A stretch of 64,000 bases of DNA, taken from positions 62,001 through 126,000 of the forward strand of contig NW_022985564.1 of assembly GCF_010093815.1 (NCBI RefSeq), written 5' to 3'. Positions 1 through 9,765 of this stretch are shown piece by piece. The translations under genes were made by a program, and so were the position numbers. The notes beneath the pieces were generated by a model that was not told the origin of the DNA, did no database searches, and saw only the letters and a program-made list of their open reading frames with translations. The first letter of the stretch is position 1. Every line of letters begins with the position of its first letter. Origin of the DNA: Pseudovirgaria hyperparasitica (lineage: Eukaryota; Ascomycota; Dothideomycetes; Acrospermales; Acrospermaceae).

Positions 1-536
1 TGTCACAGGTCGCTGTATGCCTCGGCGGTCTGCGACTGTGCAAGATTTCCGAACCACGCCGTCCGCAAGCACGCGTCCCCGGCCTCAAAGACGACCACGA
101 CCACCCTTTCCGTCGAGACCTCGCCGAAAGGTCAGAGCTGCAGCTGAGACCGACTACGACACCACCGCCTGACCACAACGAAGACGACGTGCTCGAGCAC
201 GACACGCGGTCACTGCCGCCGAACAGCCCTGCTGCGCGTCTTGCATCTCCACCTGTAAAGTGGGAAGTACATAGCGGCGGCGGCGGCGTGGACGAGAGGG
301 CGTGGCGTACACCACAGGCAGCGCTGTGTTCTGAGATACCGACAGATCCGGCTGTCCAGCGGGCAGCAGCGTCAACAGCTCCTCAGCTCACGACGATAGC
401 CCGGAAATCCGCATACGGAACGCCGCATCCGGACCCTCACCAGAGCATATTCGGCGGCGAAGCACGACCAGATCCAAACGCACTCCCACCACCACCATCA
501 AACCCCACCTCTACAACACCACACAGCCCACACCCC
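1..536. other. 5' region of the first ORF
   Basis: The frame of the following gene is open from 189, but the stretch 189-536 reads as Ser/Pro/Thr-rich, non-conserved sequence, so I treat it as leader. The part from about 480 is very C-rich (CCACCACC runs), as in many fungal 5' leaders. I see no second gene here. Confidence 0.4.
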
Positions 537-1244
537 ATGCCCCCTAACCCCTCCCCCTTCCTCGCCCTCCCCCCCGAACTCCGCGCCGCAATCTACACCC
601 ACCTCCCCACCCCGCTCATCCACCCCACCCCCCTAATCTACTGCCTCTCCACCACCCACCCCACAAAGTCCCACCCGCTCACCACCCTCAACCGCGCCCT
701 CCGCGCCGAAGCCCTCGCCATCTACTACAGCCAAAACACATGGCTCATCAAGCTCGAGGACGCAGCGTTCTATGACGCGTTCCGCGCCTGGATCGCGGGC
801 GTGGGACGAGCGGTGGGGTATCTGAGGCGGGTGCGGGTTTGTGTGCGAGCGGGGGTAGTAGGGAGGTGTAAGGAGGTAGTGAGACAGCGGAGTTTGCCTT
901 CTGTTGCGGCTTCGCTGCCGGTGTATTATCATCGGATGCCGGAGGAGGAGGAGGGCGAGGCGATGCTGGAGATTGATCTTAGTGAGCGGGGGGATGGGCC
1001 TGTGGTTCGTGTGCTGCGGTGTGATGCTGGGGGGTGTGGCTGTGGTGGTGGTGGAGGCGGGGGCTGTGGGCGCGAGGTTGTGTGTGGGGTTGTGCGGGAG
1101 GCGGCGGTGCGGCTTTGGGATGTTAAGCATGGGCGCGAGGGTGTGCGGGTGGGTGATTGGGAGGAGTTTGTGGATGGGGTTTTGGGGAGGTTGGGGACNN
1201 NNNNNNNNNNNNNNNNNNNNNNNNGGGGGGTGAGGGGTGGATAA
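537..1244 (+). CDS. F-box/2EXR-like fungal protein, interrupted by assembly gap
   Basis: The protein opens with MPPNPSPFLALPPELRAAIY, the 'LPPELRxxIY' signature seen at the N-terminus of many small fungal F-box-like or 2EXR-domain proteins. A TxLNRALRAEALAIYYSQN segment follows, also typical of that group: a strand/helix pair followed by 'E(A/S)xxIYYSxN'. The family is widespread in Pezizomycotina with no established biochemical role; F-box versions recruit substrates to SCF ubiquitin ligases. The ATG at 537 was chosen because the conserved domain begins 8 residues later; an in-frame ATG at 189 adds 116 low-complexity residues. The coding frame meets 26 N at 1199-1224, so the last few residues and the stop at 1244 are unreliable. 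Codons turn Gly/Val/Arg-rich after about 820 because the sequence switches from C-rich to G-rich. Membership of the group is likely; function is unknown. Confidence 0.55.
   Translation: MPPNPSPFLALPPELRAAIYTHLPTPLIHPTPLIYCLSTTHPTKSHPLTTLNRALRAEALAIYYSQNTWLIKLEDAAFYDAFRAWIAGVGRAVGYLRRVRVCVRAGVVGRCKEVVRQRSLPSVAASLPVYYHRMPEEEEGEAMLEIDLSERGDGPVVRVLRCDAGGCGCGGGGGGGCGREVVCGVVREAAVRLWDVKHGREGVRVGDWEEFVDGVLGRLGXXXXXXXXXXGVRGG
1199..1224. other. Assembly gap (26 N)
   Basis: A run of 26 N flanked by G-rich sequence lies within the end of the first ORF. The real length is unknown, so reading frame and stop codon of that gene cannot be trusted downstream. Confidence 0.99.
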
Positions 1245-1702
1245 GGGGGAGGAGAGGGAGAGAGGGAGAGAGTAGAGGAAAGTATTTATAAGGGAGAGGG
1301 AGAGAGGGAGGTATTCGACCTACTACTCACTCGTATGCTACATCCTCTAAGTCTCGTCTTGGAGTCCATGCTACACATACCATTAACATAATTAACATCC
1401 CACTCATCTACAGTCCATATTTCCATATACCGTAGCAATACGGCCATCTCCTCTGACTAACTCCCCTTACCCGGAGTGTTGTGTGATACGATATGTCTCT
1501 TCCGGTGCTGCTGGGGTCGGCTGATAGGCTCGATAAGACTTTATTAACGAGTTTATAGACATGGACACCCTCTTATTCACTACTCTCTTACCCGTCCATC
1601 CTACCTGCCACATACGACCGTCACACCCCTACCCCCAACCTACCCGTCACCTACCCATCTCCATCTCCATAACCCATCTCCATAGCCCATAGCACAGCAT
1701 AG

Positions 1703-1901
1703 TATATAAACACCCACCCTCCCTCCTACGACAACACCCTAGTCCAACTGTCCAACTATAGCCATGCCATGCAAGACCCAAGAACAGGAAAACTCGGGCC
1801 TGGGCGGCGTAAGAATAGCCGTCATGTCTGCGTGCGTGACTTGGAGGGAGGAGAATAATATGCGTGGTTGGGGGCTTAGGGACAGAAGATGGCAGAGATG
1901 A
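1703..1901 (+). other. Array unit 1: TATA-like box and 45-aa ORF
   Basis: TATATAAA at 1703-1710 is followed 54 bp downstream by ATG at 1764 and an ORF of 45 codons ending TGA at 1901. The codon run GGC|GTAAGA near 1806 also resembles a splice donor. The encoded peptide resembles nothing I recognise. It is listed only because the same TATA/CT-tract/ATG layout recurs three more times. Confidence 0.25.
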
Positions 1902-2368
1902 GGTGGGTATAGTGGGTGGGATGGAAGGGTAGGTGCTAATGTTTGTTATTGTGGGGAGGGGGGTGGTTGTTATTGTGTTGAGGGTGGTGGTTGTTATTGC
2001 GTTGAAAGGGGGTGATGTTCATCATTATTATCGTTGTATAGATGGTTCCATATGCGCGTTCGTTTCTCTGGTAGTTGTTAGGGGGTGGGAATTGGGGTTA
2101 GGATTAGGGGATTGGATTTGAGGATTGGATTGGGAATTATGGTGCTTTTGTGTGCTGGGTGCTGGGTGCTAGGACTTGTGTGTAGCATATTTTGATGTAG
2201 TCTAGTAATGTGTGAAGAGTAGCAGAGACTAGCGAGGTTAACTCTACTCATCTAGTACCCTATTCACTCGTTTGGCCACTTACTAATCCATCCATCTATC
2301 CATCCATCTATCCACCCACCTACCCGACAATTCATAGCCCCCTAGTCTCTAACCAACCACTTCACACA

Positions 2369-2632
2369 TATATAACCCCCCTCCCACCTTCCCTTCCACC
2401 TTCCCTTCCACTACCATCCCCCCCTCTTACCTAACATCGTCTATCATCGACGATGGCCCTCCAATTCAATTCTAACGCTATGTGGCACCCCACAAGCAAT
2501 AGATCATGCTCTCGTCTCTGCCCTCGCACGTCAGGATGCTATCATTGTTACTTACTTACACGCGGTGACGGAGGTTATCATGCCTCCTATCATGCCTATC
2601 ATCATCGCTGCTATTATGCTTATTATTATTGA
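2369..2632 (+). other. Array unit 2: TATA-like box and 59-aa His/Tyr/Cys ORF
   Basis: TATATAA (2369-2375), then C/T-rich DNA, then ATG 2453 opening a 59-codon ORF to TGA 2630-2632. The peptide starts MALQFNSNAMW, contains four closely spaced Cys in the middle (RSCSRLCPRTSGCYHC) and ends in a His/Tyr-rich run with one further Cys. The tail is written by ATC/TAT-type repeats, so it may be chance. There is no recognised family. Confidence 0.25.
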
Positions 2633-2971
2633 TCTCATGCTTATCATCATGGAGAAGGACTGATGCCTATCATTCTTATGAATGATGCTGGCCAGACATC
2701 ATCTTTCTCGTGCGTATGAATCATAGTGTTTCTGAGTTATGTGAGATGGTAAGTGGTGGGTGTTGGGTGGGTGGGTGTGGCATGTATTGGCGTGGGTTGA
2801 TTTGGTTTGGTTTGAGCTATTCAACGTGTGGAGTGGTGGGGTATGGTACGTCCAGTTTATTTGACGTGTGAAGAGTAGAGTGTAGTGTAGAGACTGCCGG
2901 GTCAGGTCACGTCGTGTCGTGTCGACTCCATCCACCTACCCGTCCATTCACAGCCCTAGCCCTTTAGTCCC

Positions 2972-3110
2972 TATATATATCTCCCATCCGCTCCTCCCTC
3001 TCTTCTCTCCTTACCTCTATCTTTACATCTACTACATCTACTACGTATACTATCTCTACTTCCACATGGCACTCTCAAGCACTGTACACAGAGCACCGCA
3101 TCACTTCTAA
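2972..3110 (+). other. Array unit 3: TATA-like box and 14-aa ORF
   Basis: TATATATAT (2972-2980), CTCC/CTTACC pyrimidine tract, then ATG 3066 opening a 14-codon ORF that ends TAA at 3110. Its first three residues (MAL) match those of unit 2, after which the two diverge. It looks like a decayed copy of the same module. Confidence 0.25.
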
Positions 3111-3569
3111 TGGCTCTCATACCGTGTGCTGTGCACCTTTACCATGGTGATGATGGTGTTGCCTTGCGTTGTACTGTGCCGTTGTTCAAGCCAGGAGATG
3201 AAGCATAGTGTTGTTTATCCACGCGTGCTAGTAGTGATGATAGTCACCACGCAGAGGCACTAATACTCATTATTATCATGATTATTTTCGTGCGCATGTG
3301 TGTCAACCACCTGCGTATGCCGCATTGTGTATACTGGATACTTGCTGCTGTGTGTAGGATGATTCATGGTTTGGCTTCCTTTGGTGTGGGCTGTGGCGTT
3401 TGTTTTATCTTACTTTTGGTCTAGAAGTCTTAGTATGTAGAGTACGTGAGGAGTAGAGTGCCGGGTCATGTCGCGTTGACTCTACGTTCTATCCGTCCGT
3501 CCACTTACCTACCTACCCTTCCATCCATTCACACCCCTCCAGTCACCTACCCGCCACGCCACACACACA

Positions 3570-3722
3570 CATATGTAACCCCTCCCCTTGCTCTCTCCTC
3601 TTTCTCCTCCTTACATCCAGTCCCGATAACACTACAAACCAACATCGGATACGATGTATGCCTGTACGATGATGGTTCATATGTTGTGCTGTGTCGTGCT
3701 AGTGTTACGAGGGGTGTTTTAA
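3570..3722 (+). other. Array unit 4: weak TATA-like box and 22-aa ORF
   Basis: CATATGTAACCCC at 3570 aligns with CATATATAACCCC of unit 2, then comes a C/T tract, and 'AACATCGGATACGATG' ending in ATG 3654 aligns with 'AACATCG...GACGATG' at unit 2. The ORF is only 22 codons (stop at 3722). Confidence 0.25.
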
Positions 3723-4153
3723 GCCAAGGCGGAATGCGCGGAATGGTGGTGTGTGGTGGGAGGGATTGTGTGATGATGCTTAGCATCGGACTGGGGTGGT
3801 GGTGGTGAGTATTATGTGTGATATATGATGGATGGTTCAATTAAGGGGAGTGGCAGGAATATATCTTGAGATGTGCTGTGTTTGAGAATGAATGAATGCG
3901 CCTCTGTCGCACCTAGTAGATTGTGGGGAAAGGGGGAAAACGAATGAACGGCGTCCAAGTGTTCGATCGGTGCGTTTATTAACGGTGACGGTTATATATA
4001 CACACTCCCCCTGAACAACGGCACTGATAATCACCACGACCTACCCTCCATCTTCACACCCCAGGCCAAGACTAAACTCTCTACCCATCTTGCAATCTCC
4101 ATCCATCCATCCATCCATCCATCCACCCACCAAGCCTCACCCAAGCCCAAGCC

Positions 4154-7100
4154 TCACCCCAACCCACGCAACCCCCCCAACACCAACCCCGCAACCCCCT
4201 CCCTCTTCAACCCCCCAATCACCTCCACCGCACCAACCCGCACCCTCTCATCCCTACTCCCCCGCCACGCATCCAACAAGTCAACAACAAGACACACATC
4301 CCCGTCCTCACGCACCCCGCCCGTACACCGCCTAATCAGCATCTGCGCTACATCAATCCGCATGTAGAGCGCGCGATCGGGGTTGTTGATATCTGGCTTC
4401 GACGCCTTCGTGGCAGGGTGGGAGCAGCTGGGCTGGAGCCATGGTTCGAGGGCTTGTTCGGTAGAGAGGGGTGTGCGGGACGGATCATGCGTGGCGATGG
4501 CGTGAGCGACAAACGCGTAGTCTGATACGTCAATCTGTTGTGCGGCGCTCTGGACGAGCGGGTACTGGTCCCAGTACTGCGGGTATTCGAGGACGCGGTC
4601 GATGAGGCGGACGATCAAGTCTGCGAAGCCGAGCTGGCGCTCCTTGATCGTCTGGTGGGGCCCGGCGAGGCGGTTGATGACCAGCGTGTGGAGTCTCATG
4701 GCGAGGGTGGGCGGGAGCAGTTTGGGCGTGCGGTCGGGGTTCGATTTCCAGGCGTCGTCGTTGTCGCGGAGATGCTCGATGAGCGACAGGACTCTGTCTA
4801 TCCAGGGCCGGCCGTAGGTCCACATCGTGGCTTGCGAGCGTGTTCTTTGGTCTGATCTGCTGTCGTACTGCCAGGGGCAGCTGGTGCCTGAGCCGGCGGC
4901 GAGACTGCCGAAGCGCGTCTTGATTCCGCTGGTGAGCATGTTCCACGCCCTGAGGTCTTTGCCGCCATGGTCGAAGATGACGGATTGGGCTTCTTCGAGG
5001 GCGAGGTCATACAGACGTTTACACGCGGCGTCGTGCTCGAGACCGTCGTACTTCAAGGACGAGAACAGCGAGCATGGGACCCAAAAGTCGTCTGCTTCCA
5101 GCGCGGCGAGCTTCCGGTCGACTAGCGACAGGGCGTGGAGACCTGCAGCGGACTTTCGCACTTTATCGGCGTGCAGCTTGTTGATATCGTCGCGCAGTGC
5201 AGACGGGGGCTTGAGATTCAGCATCACAAAGGCATGCTGGCGCTCCACCAGGGAGAACGGCTTCGCGCCCGGCATGGAGAGAGCTTTGCGAAGGATGCCA
5301 GGTTTGACCGGGAGGGCAGGGAGCTCTGCAAAAGCCAGGAAGCCAGTGCTCTTAGCAAACATCCTGAGCCAGCGAGCATTATTCTCGCACGACTGCTCGA
5401 TGACGGGAACGATGATGCGCTGCATGTAGACGTCCCCAAGCCACGAACCAGACGCATCGAAACCGACCAGCAAGTCCAGTATCGGCGGCCTGTTGATGTC
5501 GAACCTCTGGCCCTCGGACCACACCGTCGGGAGTTCCAGCCGGTCTTCGGCATCGAGCATCTCCTGATCGGACAACGGCTTCCTCTCGTCCAGGCTTGCC
5601 GCAACAGGCACCACCCTCTCCAGCACGTCGAGAATCCGCTCTGCAAACGCGCGGTCGACGACTCCCGTGTTCGCCCTGAGCATGCCGAGCAAGCTCTCCA
5701 CGATCGCGGTGCGGATGTCGATATGCCTCGCGTCTTCAAACAGGCCACCAAGCAGATCAAGCGCGAATCTCGGGGCAATAAAGTTACTCCGATCGAGCAG
5801 CTGCGCCAGGTACTTGACCGTCGTCACCTTGACCGCGGGCGCTTTCTGTGCAGGCTGAGCCTCATCTCCCGTCCCAGCATCGGGCTTGGAGTTACTCTTG
5901 CTCTGTAGCGCAAGCTTCTGCCGTATCTCGTCCGCAAACGAGGCCATGAAAGCGCGGACCCGGGACGCCGACATCCTGCGCAGGAATCTGGGCGAGAGGA
6001 CAAGACGATGCCAAGAGCTCGCGTCCGGATGGTCGAGCACGGCGCGCAAGATCAGGCTCGAGGCCAGCTGCGGCGCGTCGCTCAGAGTCAGCAGGCGAAG
6101 GAGCTGATATGCCACTCTCTCGCGCAGATAGATTTTCGAATCGGCCTTGGACATGCTGAGATATTGGCTCCAGGCCGACGACACGAGCTGAGCCAGGAGG
6201 CTGGGCGGGACCGCACGTAGACAGCGCAGCTCGGCCAGCGAGTGCAACGCTTTGTCGTGCTCGGTGGTCTTGCCCAGGAAGTCGATGCTGAGGAACAGAG
6301 GTGGGAAGCGAGCGTCATCTGGCGATGGAAACGCCGAGGCCAGTACTCTTGGAGATCCCTTCCCCATGGCATCGAGGTACAGCAAAGACACCGCAATCTG
6401 AGCCTCGCGCACGAGATGCGCCTTTGCCTTGGTGCCTCTGCTCTCAAACACAGTGGGAAACGAAACCGCAGCCGTGAAGATCTCTGGCGTCAACGACTCC
6501 GCGAATATATCGGTGTACCAGAACGCGTTGAGCCGGCCCGCCTCGAGGAAGTAATCGAGATTGACGAGCTCGGTCACAGGTTTACTCTTGGTATCCGCGG
6601 GTTTCAGTTCGTTGGGATCCCACTCGTCCTGGACGTTCGGGTCTGCGTCTTCTGGTATCAGGGGGTAGTTGTACGGTCGGGAGACAGGCTCGAAGTCTTC
6701 CGTGTCTTTCTGCAGCGCCTCGCACAGCAGCTCTAGTGGTAGGTGCTCCGAGACATAGCCACAAAGACGCAGGAATTCAGCATCAGGCGCGGCTTCGTGG
6801 CTGGTAGCAGCGTCATGAGGCCCACGTCGAAAGTTGTCCAGAAGGTGATTGACGGCAGCGGCACAGCGCTCGACTCTGGCGCTCTTGGAAGGTGCTTGGT
6901 CGACATATATCTTGAGTGCGATTCCGTATGCATCGATGAAGCACCCAATCGTCTCCTTCAATTCTCTATCCTTGTCGTCATCTCCCGGGGCGCTCGCCAT
7001 CATGAGAGACGGATCAGCGAACACAATTGACTTTGCTCGGTCCGCAATATACGGCGTGTGACCATCTGCCGCGGGGACTGCGATATCGAACGGTCGGATG

Positions 7101-9331
7101 AGACACTGCAGTGGCAGTCCCCTTGGCCACGGAGACGGCAGCGCGACGACCGCAGGCGTAATGCTGGCCCGATGCTCACGCCACAGCGCGTCTCGAGCCT
7201 TGGCCAGCTCGTCGATGAACGTATATGCTGCAGCAGGGGTATCTCCCAGATCCTGCAAGTCCAGAAAGCGATATCCGACAGAAGCCGGTCCAAACGCCCC
7301 GTTGAACTCGAGAGCCTTGTTCGATTCAGCCAAGCCTATCTCCTCCGCCCTGAGAAGTGTACTCAGCGTGCTCTTGAACAATGCATCGTACAACTGCTCG
7401 TCTGCAAGGGCCAGACACCTCTTGACATGACAAGCCTGCTTGATCCGTTCCCACGCGACATATTCAAACGTAGCTCTGACAGCCTCCCAATCCCCAGACG
7501 AAAAGGACGGTTCACGAATAGCAGAGACCGCCAAATCGAGAAGCTGCATGAGAACCTCATTCGCTTTCGCAGCACTGCTCTTAATCTCAGCCAGAATCAG
7601 GGTATGCTCTGCACCCCCCAGATCGAGACTCCCCGTCGAATCGAACGGCAGGCCAGACAGCGTCCTCACAGCTTCAGGCCGGAGCAAGACATCAGCACCA
7701 AAGATCGTCTTGGCCGTCAGGGGATCACGCGAGAGCCGCCGCGCCCAAGCCAACGTGTCTCCAAGCAGGGCGATGGACCCGCTTGCAGCGGCGAGCAGAA
7801 GCGCAGCCTTTGCCTCGAACGCGCGCACGGGCTGGTCGCGCGCAGCAGAGGCCAACTTACAACGTGCATCAACCAACTCCTTCGCCAACTCGTAGTCTCG
7901 GCCGCGGCGCAGGGCGCAGAGGAGGACTTCGCTGTCGACTCGTTGGCAGGCAAGGGGAATCCCCTGGTAGGCGTGGGTGCAGGACTGGTGGATGGTGCCT
8001 GGTGGCGGGACGAGGAAGTCCTGCTTGGTGTGGATGTCGGACAGGCGCTTGAGCAGAGGCACGGCATCGGACGGCGGCATGTCTAGGAACATCTTAACGG
8101 GCCATCGCGTGGTGGCTAGTTTGGCCAGATCGTCGAGCCGGTGCAAGCTTAGACTTTTGACGGGGTTCTGGAGGAAGAGGGTTTGCAGCAGAGTGTACCT
8201 GCGGTCGCGGGGGACTAGTCCGAGCAGTTCGTGATAGCGCGACAGGAGGTCGTGGTCGTTGTTTCGGTTCGTCGTGCGGAGGATGGACGAGAGTCGGGAG
8301 TCGAAGTTCTCCGGGTCTTTGCCCCAATGCGTCACGACGTGCCATATCAACGATCCCTTGTCATGGCCCGCGAGCACAAGACAATCCCGCTCCTTGGGAT
8401 GTATGCTCAGGTAGCGGATGGCGAGATCAATAATGGTGAGCTTTACTTCCGGGCTCAACTTATGAGCCCGCCGCAACAGCGGGGCCAAAACATTCCGGAC
8501 AAGGCTGAAGCCCGGAGGCAGATCCGAGTCTGACTGCGCAAGCCGTCGGAAGAGGCTGAACAGATAGTACGACGGCCCGCTGAGTCCCGGCACCGGACTC
8601 GGTTCATGGGAGCCAGACTCCACAATAGCATCGATATACCGAGCCGGGTCCCGGACGAGTCGTTCCCGGCCGCCGAACAGCGTCTCGTCAATCATCCTCC
8701 CAACAACCTCATAGTGGTTATTCAACAACTGCCGCCTCGCAGTCTTATGCAGCAACCCCAGCGCATCCCCATGCGCCCTAAAGTACTGCTCCACAAACTC
8801 CGACGTGCAAGCCGCGATCAAGACACGATACTGATGCGTCAGATCGCGCGCGTCCGCCGAACGGATCGGTACATCCCCATAGTACCGCGGATGCAGCGCC
8901 TTGAACAGCTCCGTCACAACCACCTGCCTCGCCCGCGCGTCCCCGTCGACAGGACTCATTCGCCCCAGCGCCTTCGCCACGGCCTTGACCTCCACCACCG
9001 ACATCTCGGCCATGTGCTCGAGGAGGCCGCGCGTGCCGCCGAGCGCAGCCCAGAGCGTGCGCCATTGCCTGCCGCGCCACAGCCTGCCCAGGCTCTTGAC
9101 GGCAGCGGCCCGGACGGCGGCGGAGAAGCTGGTGGACAGGCATGTGGCGACCAGCGCAGGGGACTGGGTGATGGTGAGCCAGGTGGAGAGGATGGACGGG
9201 GCGAGGGCCTGGGACTCGATGGAGCGCAGGAGGTGGGTGGAGACGGCGTCGTCGGACAGGGTGGTGCGGTGCTGGCGGAGGGAGGCGGCGGTTTGGGCGG
9301 ACGTTAAGCGGCGCAGCTGGGTGTTGTCCAT
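4154..9331 (-). CDS. Large conserved-looking protein of unknown function (1725 aa)
   Basis: A single uninterrupted reading frame of 1725 codons starting ATG 9329-9331 (MDNTQLRRLTSAQ...). An ORF of this length with balanced amino-acid composition is certainly coding. I see no signal peptide or membrane span. Most of the chain reads as amphipathic alpha-helices in successive pairs (for example RAAAVKSLGRLWRGRQWRTL near residue 75), which suggests an alpha-solenoid (HEAT/ARM-like) scaffold; that is inference, not a motif match. A short charged linker (KSNSKPDAGTGDEAQPAQKA) lies near residue 1150. The C-terminal end (about 1690-1725) is Val/Gly-rich and degenerates into the same G-rich codons as the flanking DNA. 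No catalytic motif was recognised. It is divergent to the SDR-like gene at 9766, sharing a 434-bp promoter region. No intron is needed. Confidence 0.85.
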   Translation of the reverse strand: MDNTQLRRLTSAQTAASLRQHRTTLSDDAVSTHLLRSIESQALAPSILSTWLTITQSPALVATCLSTSFSAAVRAAAVKSLGRLWRGRQWRTLWAALGGTRGLLEHMAEMSVVEVKAVAKALGRMSPVDGDARARQVVVTELFKALHPRYYGDVPIRSADARDLTHQYRVLIAACTSEFVEQYFRAHGDALGLLHKTARRQLLNNHYEVVGRMIDETLFGGRERLVRDPARYIDAIVESGSHEPSPVPGLSGPSYYLFSLFRRLAQSDSDLPPGFSLVRNVLAPLLRRAHKLSPEVKLTIIDLAIRYLSIHPKERDCLVLAGHDKGSLIWHVVTHWGKDPENFDSRLSSILRTTNRNNDHDLLSRYHELLGLVPRDRRYTLLQTLFLQNPVKSLSLHRLDDLAKLATTRWPVKMFLDMPPSDAVPLLKRLSDIHTKQDFLVPPPGTIHQSCTHAYQGIPLACQRVDSEVLLCALRRGRDYELAKELVDARCKLASAARDQPVRAFEAKAALLLAAASGSIALLGDTLAWARRLSRDPLTAKTIFGADVLLRPEAVRTLSGLPFDSTGSLDLGGAEHTLILAEIKSSAAKANEVLMQLLDLAVSAIREPSFSSGDWEAVRATFEYVAWERIKQACHVKRCLALADEQLYDALFKSTLSTLLRAEEIGLAESNKALEFNGAFGPASVGYRFLDLQDLGDTPAAAYTFIDELAKARDALWREHRASITPAVVALPSPWPRGLPLQCLIRPFDIAVPAADGHTPYIADRAKSIVFADPSLMMASAPGDDDKDRELKETIGCFIDAYGIALKIYVDQAPSKSARVERCAAAVNHLLDNFRRGPHDAATSHEAAPDAEFLRLCGYVSEHLPLELLCEALQKDTEDFEPVSRPYNYPLIPEDADPNVQDEWDPNELKPADTKSKPVTELVNLDYFLEAGRLNAFWYTDIFAESLTPEIFTAAVSFPTVFESRGTKAKAHLVREAQIAVSLLYLDAMGKGSPRVLASAFPSPDDARFPPLFLSIDFLGKTTEHDKALHSLAELRCLRAVPPSLLAQLVSSAWSQYLSMSKADSKIYLRERVAYQLLRLLTLSDAPQLASSLILRAVLDHPDASSWHRLVLSPRFLRRMSASRVRAFMASFADEIRQKLALQSKSNSKPDAGTGDEAQPAQKAPAVKVTTVKYLAQLLDRSNFIAPRFALDLLGGLFEDARHIDIRTAIVESLLGMLRANTGVVDRAFAERILDVLERVVPVAASLDERKPLSDQEMLDAEDRLELPTVWSEGQRFDINRPPILDLLVGFDASGSWLGDVYMQRIIVPVIEQSCENNARWLRMFAKSTGFLAFAELPALPVKPGILRKALSMPGAKPFSLVERQHAFVMLNLKPPSALRDDINKLHADKVRKSAAGLHALSLVDRKLAALEADDFWVPCSLFSSLKYDGLEHDAACKRLYDLALEEAQSVIFDHGGKDLRAWNMLTSGIKTRFGSLAAGSGTSCPWQYDSRSDQRTRSQATMWTYGRPWIDRVLSLIEHLRDNDDAWKSNPDRTPKLLPPTLAMRLHTLVINRLAGPHQTIKERQLGFADLIVRLIDRVLEYPQYWDQYPLVQSAAQQIDVSDYAFVAHAIATHDPSRTPLSTEQALEPWLQPSCSHPATKASKPDINNPDRALYMRIDVAQMLIRRCTGGVREDGDVCLVVDLLDAWRGSRDERVRVGAVEVIGGLKREGVAGLVLGGLRGLG

Positions 9332-9765
9332 CTTCGTCGTGGAGGCCTGTGATGCGGCTGGTGGATGGGGATGGGGCGGCTTGAGGGGTTCTTATGAGGG
9401 AGATGTGGGCTGTGGTGTCGAGGCGTCGATCTCCCGTGTGCGATGCTGGAGCGGGACATCTCGCGGCCTGGGACGCGGTGATGTGGTGTTGCAGCCTGGA
9501 GGTGGGTCATGCTAGTCGGCGGGCATAGGAGTGGTAGCGATGAATCCTCTTGCTAGGTGCGTCCGTACTACTGTATGTATGTATGTGGTGAGTGTATACG
9601 GACGAGTAGGGTAGAGGTGTCGAGGCGTCCCGCTAGTCTATAAATAGAACACCGCAGAACCACAACACCATTACATCATCCCGGACACCAATCAACCTCA
9701 ATATCAACATCAACATCACCACCACTACCACCTCTCCCAACCCACCACTCACCCCCCAACACACA
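9332..9765. other. Shared divergent promoter region
   Basis: 434 bp between two divergent start codons. It holds a good TATA box for the rightward gene and a C/A-rich leader (CACCACC, CAACATCAACATC runs) just upstream of ATG 9766. No coding potential was recognised. Confidence 0.5.
9639..9647 (+). promoter_or_regulatory. TATA box of the SDR-like gene
   Basis: TATAAATAG, a near-perfect TATA consensus, lies 127 bp upstream of ATG 9766 and is followed by an A/C-rich leader without other ATGs in good context. Confidence 0.55.

Larger units (their letters stand above)
1245..4153. repeat. Gene-poor region with about 600-bp diverged tandem units
   Basis: No conserved coding sequence is visible. 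Four modules recur with the same order: a TATA-like box (1703, 2369, 2972, 3570), about 55-90 bp of C/T-rich sequence, then an ATG (1764, 2453, 3066, 3654). Spacing between TATA-like boxes is 666, 603 and 598 bp. Upstream of units 2-4 a related block recurs ('GTGTGAAGAGTAG' at 2211 and 2868, 'GTGAGGAGTAGAG' near 3446), followed by CCATCC/CTACCC tracts. ATT/ATC-rich stretches (around 2015, 2610, 3260) recur between units. The copies are strongly diverged. It could be an old tandem duplication of a small gene's promoter, or a non-coding satellite-like array. Confidence 0.5.

Noticed and set aside
633-1130. 165-codon minus-strand ORF opposite the first gene
   Set aside because: Antisense shadow of the C-rich coding frame; no motif.
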